Part shown: positions 9,901-17,683 of the stretch, in pieces | How the letters are laid out: every line of letters begins with the position of its first letter | Numbering within the stretch: the stretch's first letter is position 1 | Source: Myxococcales bacterium | GTDB lineage: Bacteria > Myxococcota_A > Polyangia > Polyangiales > Houyiibacteriaceae | DNA length: 47,654 nucleotides | NCBI GenBank assembly: GCA_012744445.1 | Contig: JAAYBZ010000143.1 | Location: 1 to 47,654 of the forward strand | Direction: 5' to 3' | Notes under the pieces: model-generated | Database searches by the model: none | Told to the model about the DNA's origin: nothing | Seen by the model: only the letters and a program-made list of their open reading frames with translations | Program-made: the position numbers and the translations under genes

Positions 9901-12900
9901 TCGGCGACCTGATGGAGGCGATCCACCTTGGCGATGGGATCCTCCTCCGCCGCGATCTGCACCTCGATGACGCGGATGAGACGCTCGGCCTCCCCCGTCG
10001 CGCGGTAGACGGGCTCGAGCACGAGGGCCGCCGCGAGCGCCTCGACGTTCTCGTCGATCATCGACTCGAGCGCCGCGAGCGTGGGCCCGTGCTCGGCGTT
10101 CACGTCGAGGATCTCGCCGTAGATCTCCACGGCGCGCGCCGGATCGTTCAGGCGACGGTGCCAGAGCTCGGCGATGCGGTAGCGATACCCGATGACCTCG
10201 AAGGGATCCTCGGCGAGATCCGCCTGCCGCTCGAGGACGCTGAGGAGCTCCTGCCAGTTCTCGGTGGCCTGGTAGAGCGCGTCGAGGCGCCCGATCGCCG
10301 TCATGTCGTCGGGCGCGAGCTCGAGGATGCGCTGGTAGGTGTCGATCGCGCGCGGGATGTCCTTGAGCTCACGCTCGTAGACCGCGCCGACCTCCGTGTA
10401 GAGACGGCGCTTCTCCTCGAAGTCCTGGACGACGTCGGCCTTGTGGTTGTAGGCGCGGAGGAGCGGCTCCCACTGTTCGAGACCGAGGTAGAGCTCGATC
10501 TGCTTGTCGATCGCGCGGAACTCCTCGGGATCGATCTCGAGGACCTTGGCGAGGACGGCGATGGCGTCCTCGGGGCGCTCGAGGGTCTCCTCGAAGATGG
10601 TGGCCGCGCGGTAGTAGTAGGCCTTCTGCTCCTCGGCGTCGTGGAGCATCTCGGCCTTCTTGATGCAGATGGCCGCGAGATCCTCGTAACGCGCCGTGAT
10701 CTCGAAGAGGCGCTCGAGCGAGCTCGCCGCGTCGAGGTTGTGCTCGTCGATCTCGAGGACCTTGCGGTAGTGCGAGATGGCGATCTCGGAGTGATCGAGG
10801 TGCACCTCGCGGATCTGCGCCGCCTTGGTGTAGAGGCTCGCGACGAGCGTCGGATCCTCGAGGCCCTCGATGCGGGCCTCGTAGACCTTGGCCAGGCGCT
10901 CCATGTCGCCCGTGGTCTGGCCGAGGCGATCGAGCTCCTCCTGCGTGCGCACGTTGCTCGCGTCTTCCACGAGCGCGCGGGCCATCGCCTCGAAGGCGCG
11001 GTTCGCGTCGTCGAGGCCCATCTCGTAGAGCTCGGCGATGCGGTGGAGGAGCTCCACGCGACGCTCCGGCGAGCTCGCCGTGCGGGCCTGGATCTCGTGC
11101 ACGCCGATGAGCTTCTCGAACTCGTTGGCGGTCTGGTAGACGGGCTCGAGGATCTCCGCGACGGCGACCTCGTGCTCCGGGCTCTGTAGCAGTCGCTCGA
11201 GGGCCGCGAGCGCGCGCTCGTTGCCATCGTCACGGCCGAGGACCTCGCTGTAGATCTCGATGGCCGAGGCCACCTCGCCCATCTTCGTCTCGCGGAGCTC
11301 GGCGAGACGGATCATGAGCTCGATCTGACGATCGGGATCGTCGGCGAGCTGGAGCTGACGCTCGACGTTGTCGGCCAGCTCCGTCCAGCGTTCGAGGCGC
11401 GCGAAGAGCGCGTCGAGGGCCGAGAGCGCCCGCGGGCTCGCCTCGTCGATGGAGAGGATCTCGCGGTAGAGCGTGACCGCCTCCTCCGGCTCTTCGAGGA
11501 GCTCGTCGTGGATGCTCGCCATCTGCGCGAGGAGCGCCTCCTGCTCCACCGGGTCGGTGGTCTGCGCGACGCGCATGCGGAGGACGTTCACGAGGTCGCG
11601 GTAACGACCCGCGCGGCCGTGGAGCGACTCGAGCGCCGAGAGCACCTCGAGGTCGCCCGGGTCGATCTCGAGGACCTTGCCGTAGGACGCGACGGCGCCG
11701 TCGACGTCGCCGAGCTGCTCGTCCTTGATCTTGGCCGTCTTCACCCAGAGCTCGCGCGCGAGCACCGGATCGTCCTGCGCCCCCGCCACGTCGGCGAGGA
11801 GCTCGACGAGCGCCGGGAACTTCTCGTGCTCGAGCGCCATCATCTCGAGGCGGGCGAGCGCCCCCTCGTGGCTCGGGAGCGCGCGGAAGGCCTCGGCGAA
11901 CGTGGCGAAGGCCGACTCGACGTCGCCGAGCTCGTCGGCGTAGACCTGCGCGGCCTTGCTGAGGAAGCCGAGCTTCTCCTCGGCGTCACCGGCGCCCGCC
12001 GCGCGCACGCGGAGCGCGCGGATGAGCGGCGCGTGCTCGCCGCGGAGCTCGTAGATCGGCTCGAGGATCTCGGCCGCCGTCGCGCCGACCTCGGCGTCGT
12101 CGAGCAGGGCCTCGAGGGACTCGCGGCCGCCGTCGTGCTCCGGGAGGAGCGTGAGGACGTGGCGGTAGAGCTCCACCGCGTCGGCCTTCCGACCGAGGCG
12201 CGACTCGTAGACCTTGCCGAGACGGAAGCGGAGCGAGGCCTCTTCCTGGCCGTCTTCCGCGAGCGCGACCCGACGCGCGATGGTGTCGGCGAGCTCCTCC
12301 CAGCGCTCCTGCTGCTCGTAGAGCGCGTCGAGGGCGCGGAAGGCGTCGGCCTCCTGGTCGCCGTACTCCGCGAGGATGGAGTTGTACGCCTCGATGGCCG
12401 CGTTCGCGTCACCGAGCGCGTCCTGGTAGAGCGAAGCCTTGCCGTAGGCGAGCTGGCGACGCGCGTCGAGATCGGTCTCGATCTCCATGCGGGCGTCGTA
12501 GATCTCGAGGAGCTCGCCGTAGCGCTCCGTCATGCGGTAGAGCTCGCTCAGCGCGTTGACCGCGCCCATGTGCTCCGGACGCGCGTCGTAGACGGCGCGG
12601 AACTGCGCGATGGCCTCGTCGATGCGCCCCACGTTCTTGAGGACGCCGCCGAAGTCCATGCGGAGCCCGAGGCTCTCGTCCTCGTCGATCGAGGCCTCGA
12701 TGGCGTCCTGGTAGACGCGGATCACGCGATCCCAGCCGCCCTCGACGCTCTCGGCGAGGCGCGAGACGTCCTCGCGCACGATCTCCTGCGTGGGCCCGGT
12801 GGAGAAGGCCTCGAGGTAGCGCTCGAAGGCCGTCGCGGGATCGCGGAGCTTCTCCTCGTAGAGGAGGCCGACCTCGCGGAGCATCGCGATGCGCGCGTTC

Positions 12901-13988
12901 GGCTCCTCGAGGTGCTTGAGGCGGACCTCGTAGACGTTGGCGAGCTTGCTCGCGTCGCGGCCCCCCTCGTAGATGGGCGTGAGGGCCTCCGCGGCGCGCA
13001 GGTTCTCGGGATCGATCTCGAGGATCTTCTCGTAGCTACGCGCGGCGCGATCGGGCTTTTCGTTCTTCTCCTCCCAGAGGCGGGCGGCGCGGAAGAGGAT
13101 GTCGATCTTCTCCGCGTCGGGCACCTCGGCGTTGTCCGCCTCGCGCTCGAGCACGCGAATGAGCTCGTCCCACTTGCCCGTGGGCTCGTAGAACTCCTCG
13201 AGCTCGTCCCACGCCTTGAGGGCGACGTAGCGGCGCTTGAGCTGCTCCTGCGCGCGGCGATCGTCCGGATCGATCTGGAGGAGGCGCTTGAACGCGCGCA
13301 CGGCGCCGGCGTCGTCGTTCAGCTTGTCGCCGTAGAGCATCCCGAGCTTCTGGAGCTGGGTCTTCTGCGCCTCGAGATCGGGCTCGCCGTCGATGAGCAC
13401 CTCGAGGACGCCCGCGAGCTTCTCCCACTCACGCACGCGCTCGTAGAGCGGCGCGAGGGCCTCGATGGCCTGCGGATGACCGGGCTCGGCGCTCAGCACG
13501 AGCTCCCACATCTCGATGCAGATCTCGGGCTTGCGGAGCTTCTGCGTGGCGAGATCCGCCATCTCCACGTAGCGGATGGCGCGATCGGCCGGATCGAGGA
13601 GCTCGGCCTCGCGCTGCATCACGCGGATGAGCGGCTCCCAGGCGCGGCGCTTCTCGTACATCCCCTTGAGGTTCTCGATGGCCTCGAGGTCGTAGGGGGA
13701 GAGCTCGAGCACGGCCTCGTAGCACTTGATGGCCTCGGCCTGGTTGCTCGAGCGCTCGACGTAGAGCGTGCCCGCTTCCTTGAGCAGCGCGATCTTCTGC
13801 TCGGGATCGACCACGATCTCGGCCTTCGCGAGGGTGGTCTTGATGACGTCGGACCAACGCTTGTTCTCGACGAACTTCGCGAGGGCTTCGTCTAGCTCGG
13901 CGAGCTTCTGCCGCTCTTCTTCCGTGAGCTCGCGCGGCGCTCCCGCTTCGAGGGTCTCGTCCACTTGGTTGTACTCCTCTTCGGACAC
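3906..13988 (-). CDS. gltI: Giant TPR protein, GltI/AgmK-like (3,360 aa)
   Basis: The protein is cytoplasmic by prediction: no signal peptide and an acidic N-terminus. From about residue 45 to 2,990 it is built from roughly 40 degenerate modules of about 75 residues, each about two TPR hairpins. They are recognisable by recurring W-x-x-L-x-x-x-x-E, then L-Y-E-x-x-L-x-D, A-I-x-x-Y, I-L-x-x-D-P and A-L-x-x-L-x-x-L-Y positions. The last ~370 residues are not TPR (segments such as ERWVKDLRHADENVY and AKFAAAKQLTYYRSEH) and I cannot assign them. In M. xanthus the giant TPR protein AgmK/GltI is a cytoplasmic part of the Agl-Glt gliding complex; size, repeat type and gene order all match. The GTG start has a GGAGG-like site upstream. 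It follows the 295-aa TPR gene by ~70 bp, probably as one unit. Confidence 0.8.
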   Translation of the reverse strand: MSEEEYNQVDETLEAGAPRELTEEERQKLAELDEALAKFVENKRWSDVIKTTLAKAEIVVDPEQKIALLKEAGTLYVERSSNQAEAIKCYEAVLELSPYDLEAIENLKGMYEKRRAWEPLIRVMQREAELLDPADRAIRYVEMADLATQKLRKPEICIEMWELVLSAEPGHPQAIEALAPLYERVREWEKLAGVLEVLIDGEPDLEAQKTQLQKLGMLYGDKLNDDAGAVRAFKRLLQIDPDDRRAQEQLKRRYVALKAWDELEEFYEPTGKWDELIRVLEREADNAEVPDAEKIDILFRAARLWEEKNEKPDRAARSYEKILEIDPENLRAAEALTPIYEGGRDASKLANVYEVRLKHLEEPNARIAMLREVGLLYEEKLRDPATAFERYLEAFSTGPTQEIVREDVSRLAESVEGGWDRVIRVYQDAIEASIDEDESLGLRMDFGGVLKNVGRIDEAIAQFRAVYDARPEHMGAVNALSELYRMTERYGELLEIYDARMEIETDLDARRQLAYGKASLYQDALGDANAAIEAYNSILAEYGDQEADAFRALDALYEQQERWEELADTIARRVALAEDGQEEASLRFRLGKVYESRLGRKADAVELYRHVLTLLPEHDGGRESLEALLDDAEVGATAAEILEPIYELRGEHAPLIRALRVRAAGAGDAEEKLGFLSKAAQVYADELGDVESAFATFAEAFRALPSHEGALARLEMMALEHEKFPALVELLADVAGAQDDPVLARELWVKTAKIKDEQLGDVDGAVASYGKVLEIDPGDLEVLSALESLHGRAGRYRDLVNVLRMRVAQTTDPVEQEALLAQMASIHDELLEEPEEAVTLYREILSIDEASPRALSALDALFARLERWTELADNVERQLQLADDPDRQIELMIRLAELRETKMGEVASAIEIYSEVLGRDDGNERALAALERLLQSPEHEVAVAEILEPVYQTANEFEKLIGVHEIQARTASSPERRVELLHRIAELYEMGLDDANRAFEAMARALVEDASNVRTQEELDRLGQTTGDMERLAKVYEARIEGLEDPTLVASLYTKAAQIREVHLDHSEIAISHYRKVLEIDEHNLDAASSLERLFEITARYEDLAAICIKKAEMLHDAEEQKAYYYRAATIFEETLERPEDAIAVLAKVLEIDPEEFRAIDKQIELYLGLEQWEPLLRAYNHKADVVQDFEEKRRLYTEVGAVYERELKDIPRAIDTYQRILELAPDDMTAIGRLDALYQATENWQELLSVLERQADLAEDPFEVIGYRYRIAELWHRRLNDPARAVEIYGEILDVNAEHGPTLAALESMIDENVEALAAALVLEPVYRATGEAERLIRVIEVQIAAEEDPIAKVDRLHQVADLYENHLDRPAQAFEAYGRAVACDPGNEDTLSHLERLAHDVEEGWRKVATLYDEQIQARREDAPDDVLDLALRTAQIYELHLEEPEPAIERLKLVLEIDPAHVDAIRSLDRLYDATEKWPELMDILAREIDVATSADEILELQYRLGYVAQQHVGDIDRAVEAYRGILEAAPEHQNAMAALEGLFAGGVKALEIGEFLEPLYRMQEQWEKLLFLNEHLLQYQADPSERIALMHRAAEIAESRLLAADRASIWMQRALLEDPANEETLREVERLAAVNDGWAQLANTYADAIVSEIPAEDRVMLGKRLARVYEEELGDVERSEASLRYVVALAGKDQEALEALDRIYYEHGAHESLVDVIKRRVAASDDPMEQVELNYRLGQVLEDDLQRSDDAVAVYKHILESLEPEHAESIKALQEIYTRKEDWPNLLQAFEKELAVALGDVERADIYAKMARLGGEKLGDVEKAKELWREVLDVRGEDPEALAALGRIYASQENWRDLVDILEREVEAESNDDQNRVQIYLDLGKIWYGKLGREGSAIDSWRACLDIDPSNTEALFHIAEVYREKKQWPELTSVLDECAEVGAAVLDESQLEHIYLQAAYVFEHELEQSADAIAYYRKAWEVNPRSLVALAGLETIFRREMEWHDVVDVMEKRVAVLEDPQERIQQLLAIARVWEDELENADGGTSAFQRILEEDPLHDYAFRRLEALHAVAERWEDLIELYLTRVENSEDVDERVILLRKAAHVFETKLGDANEAYDLLYLAWSVDFTNTETSRELERVTRETRRFNELLTNANAALQQIEDQKIRNAISLCAARWYGQELDHPEYAIPYYQQILQSEPTNVAAMRQMGDLYRKMEEYGDLAQLLGRIVEITDDVAVQTETYVDMGDLAREHLGVPEQAPAYYQRAIELDPKCLRAILALEEIYREEGRWAAYLDILHKKVEAVTSEEARRKAKLQIAETHEDRTGDTDTAIAVYKEVVESDPNNLVALKGLERLYAKVERWTELREVLEAQLEVVNTERERISLLMRLAAMWEEEFVKPDIAAERLEQVLEINPGHVEALTGLARLYRAARKWDQLVDTYERHIDATPDKSEKIRLFKAQGGVLEANLDDLHRAIDAYLAVIDLDAEDVEALDALSKLYIKTEDYSAALDVLERLAPLVEDPADRVRLEARIGSLLEEHIGDRALAIDHYQKALDIDPKHLPSLEALRAIYLDSGDWLDAARVLRQEVESNDSARVKAARLVELGHVFDQRLDEHEQAVEVWEEALKHDPDCEEAALPLVDEYVGKEQWGEAYPLLDLLVKTSDKREKEEQHRLAELLGRAAMKVGEIEEAIKAYTKAHQLDPQHLPSLVGLANALFAAEDWDKAFKHYQMLLVQHRDALDRDLLVDVFYRQGMVKRAQNEPRKAINMFDKALEEDAAHRPTLDALVDIYAEQGKWDRVIHFKQQTLDNVLDDEERFTLLVEIGDIYSDKLKNPEEAIQPYSDACDIRPDDHAALHKLLAAFQRTKRWPDVVDTIERISALDDRPQAKSKYAYTIAVITRDEIGDPDGAMERFNQALDLDPSQLKAFEAINKILTERKDWKNLERAYRKMLHRIIGKGNAELEFNLWHTLGIIYRDRQKNFEPAAEAFRQALTLQPENELVHQILSEIYSRLPDRVNEAIEEHQWLLQHDPYRVDSYRALYRLYFEARAYDKAWCVASTLVFLQKADKEHQQFFEQYRPKDGIRPRNRLDEERWVKDLRHADENVYVSKIMEILGVAVFKAQAKPDKVLGINKLRWENPHDPQGPFSQAFHFVHNVLGVQTPVRLCVDPHRPGGMEPIPHAEQPSILAGGAVATGLTPDEAKFAAAKQLTYYRSEHIIRTMINSHSELKTLLMGALHMGGVNTGDQTAAATAAQLQRLLEPIQIDALRALVRKFVESGGSADIKAWMRGVEYTACQAGFVVTHDLAVAGKMVPQLPSGGSVDAPPKDKLRELLLFSVSERYFRIRQALGVEIQV

Positions 13989-14057
13989 CCTGGCCTCCGT
14001 CCTGACGGAACTTTCAATCAGTCGATTGCGGATCGTTCGGCGAACGCGCGCCGGTGA

Positions 14058-14945
14058 TCAGCCACCCAGTTGAGAGATCTTGTTTTGTGCGGCCTGCTTG
14101 ATGTGGGCCGGCGTCTCGGGCCCCGCCGCTTCGATGAACCGGCGCAGATAACGCTTCGCCTCGTCGCGCTCGTCGATCTCGGCGTAGCACCAGCCGAGCG
14201 AGAAGAGCACGTCCGCCATGCTGGGCACGATGCGCAGCGCGGCGCGGTACTCCTCGATGGCGCCCTGGTAGTTCATCGACTCTTGGTAGATCGTGCCGAG
14301 GAGGTAGTGCAGGTGCGCCTCTTCCTCGGTGTTGGGGATCGCCACGCGGATGCCCTCGGTGAGCACCAGCGCCGCCTCGCGCGTGTAGCCGAGATCGGCA
14401 TAGAGCCGGCCGAGCTCGGCGTACGCCTCGACGAAGCGCGGGCCCGCCTGGATGCCCCGCGTGTACTCCTCGAGCGCCTGCTGGTACTTGCCCTGCTTCT
14501 CGAGGATGCGCGCGCGCTGGAAGTACGCGCGGAAGAGCGTCGGCTCGCGATCGATCGCCTCCTGGAACGCGCGCATGGCGCCTTCGTAGTCGGGCGGATC
14601 GAGGCGAGAGAGGACGTACCCGAGCTTCTCGTGGTACGCGGCCACCTCGGGGCTCGCGGCGATGGCCTTCTGGAGCGCGTCACGCGCGGCGCCGGGCTTC
14701 TGGAGCTCGAGCTGCGCCATCGCGAGGTTGTAGTACGCCTGCGAATTCGTGGGATCGAGCGCGCCGGCGTGTTCGAGCGCCTGCGCGGCCTCGGCCCAAC
14801 GGCCGGACTGCGCATAGGCCACGCCCTCGTTCATCTTGGTCATCGATTCCACGCGCGCGCGGGAGCAATTCCCGGCGGTGGAGATCAGCCAGAGGCCGAG
14901 AACGCAGACGACGGAGAGCGGACGAGTCGATTTTAGAATTTGCAC
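14058..14945 (-). CDS. Exported TPR protein between gltG-like and gltI-like genes
   Basis: The protein is 295 residues with an N-terminal signal-like hydrophobic stretch. A Cys lies at the end of that stretch (STAGNC), but Asn at -1 breaks the lipobox rule, so either a Sec signal peptide or an unusual lipoprotein is possible. The rest is about six to seven TPR units, with repeated A-x-x-x-Y-x-x-A and D-P-T-N / E-P-T-L turns. It probably acts as a periplasmic or membrane-anchored scaffold. In the M. xanthus gene order as I remember it, the outer-membrane protein GltH follows GltG; here this TPR gene holds that place. The GTG start lies about 25 nt downstream of a good promoter. It is likely co-transcribed with the giant TPR gene. 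Confidence 0.75.
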   Translation of the reverse strand: MQILKSTRPLSVVCVLGLWLISTAGNCSRARVESMTKMNEGVAYAQSGRWAEAAQALEHAGALDPTNSQAYYNLAMAQLELQKPGAARDALQKAIAASPEVAAYHEKLGYVLSRLDPPDYEGAMRAFQEAIDREPTLFRAYFQRARILEKQGKYQQALEEYTRGIQAGPRFVEAYAELGRLYADLGYTREAALVLTEGIRVAIPNTEEEAHLHYLLGTIYQESMNYQGAIEEYRAALRIVPSMADVLFSLGWCYAEIDERDEAKRYLRRFIEAAGPETPAHIKQAAQNKISQLGG

Positions 14946-14976
14946 CCTGAGAATCCTCGAAGCCGAGCGAAGTCCG

Positions 14977-15006
14977 ATACTAAGGGAGTTTCGGCGAGAG
15001 ACTCAA
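14977..15006 (-). promoter_or_regulatory. Sigma70-type promoter for the TPR/gltI-like unit
   Basis: Read on the minus strand, TTGAGT (15006-15001) and TAGTAT (14982-14977) are separated by 18 bp. Transcription would start about 25 nt before the GTG at 14945. This is a consensus match only. Confidence 0.55.
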
Positions 15007-15126
15007 CCGAATTTCACCGCCCTGGCTGGCGGGCTCGCCAGGGGCGGTTTCCTTCCGTCGGCGGCCCCGGTGCGACGCGCCCCACCCGCCCCTCCGCCCG
15101 CCGACAGGAGGACGATCGCGCCAACG

Positions 15127-15153
15127 AAAAAGGCCCCGCCGGAGCGGGGCCTT
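15127..15153 (-). terminator. Rho-independent terminator after gltG-like gene
   Basis: A perfect 10-bp inverted repeat (AAGGCCCCGC / GCGGGGCCTT) with a 4-nt loop is followed on the minus strand by a run of T. It lies about 25 bp past the stop codon of the FHA/TonB-tail gene. Confidence 0.85.
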
Positions 15154-15176
15154 GGGGTGCCGGACCTAGGCTGGGC

Positions 15177-17144
15177 TCAGTTGCCCGCCGAGAAGGTCCA
15201 CGGGTAGGTGACGCTCACGATGCCACCGCCCTCCGGCGACGGGAACGTCCAGCGACGCACGGCGTTGGCGATGCACTGGGCGACCTGGTTGCCGACCTCG
15301 GTCTTGGAGACGACCGAGTTCTGGACGGCGCCGGTCGGCGCGATGATGAACTTGATCTCCACGCGGCCCTTGAGGTCGGGGTTGGAGTGGAGGCCCTGCT
15401 CGTAGCAGAAGCGGACCTGCGACTCGTTACGGCGCACGACGCGGCGGATGATCTCCTTGTCGAGCGAGCCCTTGGTCTCGGGCGCCTCGTGGCGGACGGT
15501 CGGAACCTTGGAGCCGCGATCGCCGAGCTTGCCGACCTTGCCGACGCCCGCCGAGCCCACGGTGCCCATGTTGCCGATGCCGATGGTGCCGAGGCCGAAG
15601 CCACCACCACCCGAGCCGGTGCCGGCCATGCCGAGGCCGCCGAAGCCGCCGCTCGTGCCGATCGACGCGCCCATCATGTTGCCGATGGCGCTCATCGGGT
15701 CGGAGCCGATGGCCGTATCCCCGCCATAGGGCGAGGTGGGCGCGTTGAAGCTGCCGGAGAGCGAGGCGAGGATGCCGGCGACGGCCGTCGAGGCCGCCAT
15801 CTCCTTGAGCTCGGAGCGCGCGAGCTGCGTCTCGGAGGCGTTGCCCTGGACGCCGAAGCGCTTGTTGGTCTTGGCCTCGTCGGGCTTGCCCATCTCACCC
15901 TCGTCGCCCGCAGAGGCCGTGCCGGGATCGCCGTTCTGGACGACCTCGGGCTCCTCCTGCTGCTGCTCCGCCACCTCGATGGCGTACTGGATGAGGCGGT
16001 TGTTGACGTCGAGCGCCTGACCGCTGAGCGCGCCACCAGTGGGCGGCATGAGGTAGACGCCGATGGCCATGAGGAGGAAGAGCAACGCGGCGCCGCCGAG
16101 GTAGGCCATGAAGCCCCAGTCCATCTTGAAGACGCCGGGGATCTTCTTGCCCGCGTTCACCTCCTTGACGACGAAGATGAACTCACGGTGCTGGACGCGG
16201 ATCGTGGCGTCCTGCTCGAGCGCGATCTGCTGCGCGCCCGGCACGGCCGCCGAGGTCTGGAGGGGGAGCGAGCTGAGCGGCGTCTTGTGCCCGCCTTTGA
16301 TCTGCTCGCCGGTCGCGCCCCGCGGGATCACGACCCAGGTGCTCCCTGCCTCGTGCACGACGACGGGCAGCGAGTCCATGCCGAGGGCCTCGGTGCCGAC
16401 GATGAAGTCGACCTTGGCGCCCTTGGGGATCTCGGCCTCGACGTCGCCGCCGCCGACGACGAACTGCTCACCCGGCTCGAGGTGCGAGACGTGGAGGACC
16501 TGGTTCTCACCCCACATCACCGTGACTTCGACGGCGCGGACGTCGGACTCGACCTCCTTGGGGTCGACGGGCGGGCCGCTGGCCACGAGCGCGCCAGCCT
16601 CGGCGCCCTTCGCGAGCGGGTTGGGGATCGCGCCGCCGCGCGAGGCAAAGGGATTGGCCGCGCGCTTCTTGGCGCCGCCGGGGACCGGGAGGCCCGTGGC
16701 CGAGGGCGCGAAGGGGTTCTTGGCCGGAGCGGCCTTGGGCGCCGCCGCAACGGGGGCCGCCGGGGCCGCCTTGGGCGCCGCCGCCGGCGCGGGCGCCGCG
16801 GGACGAGGCGCCGGGACCGCGGCCGCCGCGCCATCGCCAATCGTCACGTCGAGCCGCACCTCACCGATGCGGAGCTGCGAGCCCGAGTAGAGCTTGGCGC
16901 GCGGCGCGACCTTCTGCTCGTTGACGAAGGTGCCGGCCTTGGAGCTGAGATCGACCACCTGCGCCTGCCCCGGCCCCGCCACCTCGATGACGGCGTGGAG
17001 TCGCGAGACCGAGTCGTGCTCGAGCTTCAGGTGGCAGGTCGGCGACGTGCCGATCTTGACGGAGTCTTGCTCGAAGGTCTCTTCGCGGACGGTGCCGTCA
17101 GGGAAGGCGATACGGAAATGGAGACGGGTCTTGGCATCACTCAC
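15177..17144 (-). CDS. gltG: GltG-like protein: FHA domain, one TM helix, AgmX/TonB-type tail
   Basis: The 655-residue protein is modular. An FHA phosphothreonine-binding domain covers about residues 28-103, with S47, R48, H50 and G71-T72-x-V-N75 in place; the usual GR is GT at 32-33. An Ala/Pro-rich linker follows, then a second beta-rich domain to about 340, a single TM helix near 345-367, and a Gly-rich periplasmic linker around 480-545. The TonB/AgmX-type tail (about 561-655) contains RFCYEQGL and RRWTFPSPEGG. M. xanthus GltG has this FHA-TM-TonB architecture and couples the AglRQS motor to the periplasmic Glt proteins. The GTG start is chosen for its GGAGG five bases upstream. It lies 30 bp after the small gltF-like gene and ends at a clear terminator. 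Confidence 0.85.
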   Translation of the reverse strand: MSDAKTRLHFRIAFPDGTVREETFEQDSVKIGTSPTCHLKLEHDSVSRLHAVIEVAGPGQAQVVDLSSKAGTFVNEQKVAPRAKLYSGSQLRIGEVRLDVTIGDGAAAAVPAPRPAAPAPAAAPKAAPAAPVAAAPKAAPAKNPFAPSATGLPVPGGAKKRAANPFASRGGAIPNPLAKGAEAGALVASGPPVDPKEVESDVRAVEVTVMWGENQVLHVSHLEPGEQFVVGGGDVEAEIPKGAKVDFIVGTEALGMDSLPVVVHEAGSTWVVIPRGATGEQIKGGHKTPLSSLPLQTSAAVPGAQQIALEQDATIRVQHREFIFVVKEVNAGKKIPGVFKMDWGFMAYLGGAALLFLLMAIGVYLMPPTGGALSGQALDVNNRLIQYAIEVAEQQQEEPEVVQNGDPGTASAGDEGEMGKPDEAKTNKRFGVQGNASETQLARSELKEMAASTAVAGILASLSGSFNAPTSPYGGDTAIGSDPMSAIGNMMGASIGTSGGFGGLGMAGTGSGGGGFGLGTIGIGNMGTVGSAGVGKVGKLGDRGSKVPTVRHEAPETKGSLDKEIIRRVVRRNESQVRFCYEQGLHSNPDLKGRVEIKFIIAPTGAVQNSVVSKTEVGNQVAQCIANAVRRWTFPSPEGGGIVSVTYPWTFSAGN

Positions 17145-17174
17145 GGTGGCCTCCGATGGTCGGAACGTTCGCGA

Positions 17175-17420
17175 TCAAAGATCTTCGACCGACTTCAGCA
17201 TCTCGGGGATGAAGTTCTGTCGAATGCGGATGAGCGAGGAACGCCCGCCGCGCTTCGTCACCTGGATGTTTTCGCCATCCGGCCGCACCAGGTCGCCGGA
17301 GATGAGATCGTCCTCGAAGCTGATCTCGGTCACCTCGTTGCTCTGCGCACCGGCGAGGGTGGGCATGGACACGCCAGCGAGGAGCGCGGCGACGAGCGCG
17401 AAGTCGAGTGCCTTCTTCAT
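17175..17420 (-). CDS. Small exported protein, CglF/GltF-like
   Basis: This 81-residue protein has a clear Sec signal peptide (MKKALDFALVAALLAG... cleaved after about AGA, near residue 25). The mature part of ~56 residues begins SNEVTEISFEDDLISGD and ends with a basic stretch and IPEMLKSVEDL. The ATG at 17420 is chosen because GGAGG lies nine bases upstream; a longer frame from 17468 would bury the signal peptide. Its position between the GltE- and GltG-like genes matches the place of gltF/cglF in M. xanthus, whose product is a small envelope protein needed for gliding. The match rests on size, export and position, not alignment. Confidence 0.7.
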   Translation of the reverse strand: MKKALDFALVAALLAGVSMPTLAGAQSNEVTEISFEDDLISGDLVRPDGENIQVTKRGGRSSLIRIRQNFIPEMLKSVEDL

Positions 17421-17477
17421 CGGAATGATCCTCCATCGGGGCCGCTTCGTCTTGGCAAGCGAACCCACGCTCTTGGA

Positions 17478-17507
17478 AACGTAACTTTATTCGATCCTTG
17501 GGGTCAA
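17478..17507 (-). promoter_or_regulatory. Sigma70-type promoter for gltF-gltG-like unit
   Basis: On the minus strand TTGACC (17507-17502) and TACGTT (17483-17478) are 18 bp apart, about 58 bp before the ATG at 17420 and downstream of the gltE-like terminator. It suggests a second transcription unit in the cluster. Confidence 0.5.
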
Positions 17508-17624
17508 CGAGGAAGCGCATCGGCCGAGACCGTCGAGCCCATCTTCGGCGCGCCCAAGGGCCCTTTCCCTCACGTACGACCACTCGGAGCACACTTCCCT
17601 CCGGGACATTCCCATGGCCCATGC

Positions 17625-17656
17625 AAAACGCCCCGCGAGGGTTCCCGCGGGGCGTT
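17625..17656 (-). terminator. Rho-independent terminator after gltC-D-E-like operon
   Basis: An 11-bp perfect stem (AACGCCCCGCG / CGCGGGGCGTT) with an 8-nt loop is followed by TTTT on the minus strand, ~28 bp past the gltE-like stop codon. Confidence 0.85.
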
Positions 17657-17683
17657 CTCTCGGAGGGTCGGGCTCGGGCGATC

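Noticed and set aside
4062..11189. A 2,375-codon open frame on the plus strand (and another at 11508-13895)
   Set aside because: Both are antisense to the giant TPR gene, have an odd Leu/Arg/Glu/Asp-rich composition without domains, and arise from strong GC codon bias.
3906..13988. CRISPR-like or satellite repeats in the TPR gene
   Set aside because: The periodicity is at protein level with degenerate DNA; no uniform repeat and spacer lengths.
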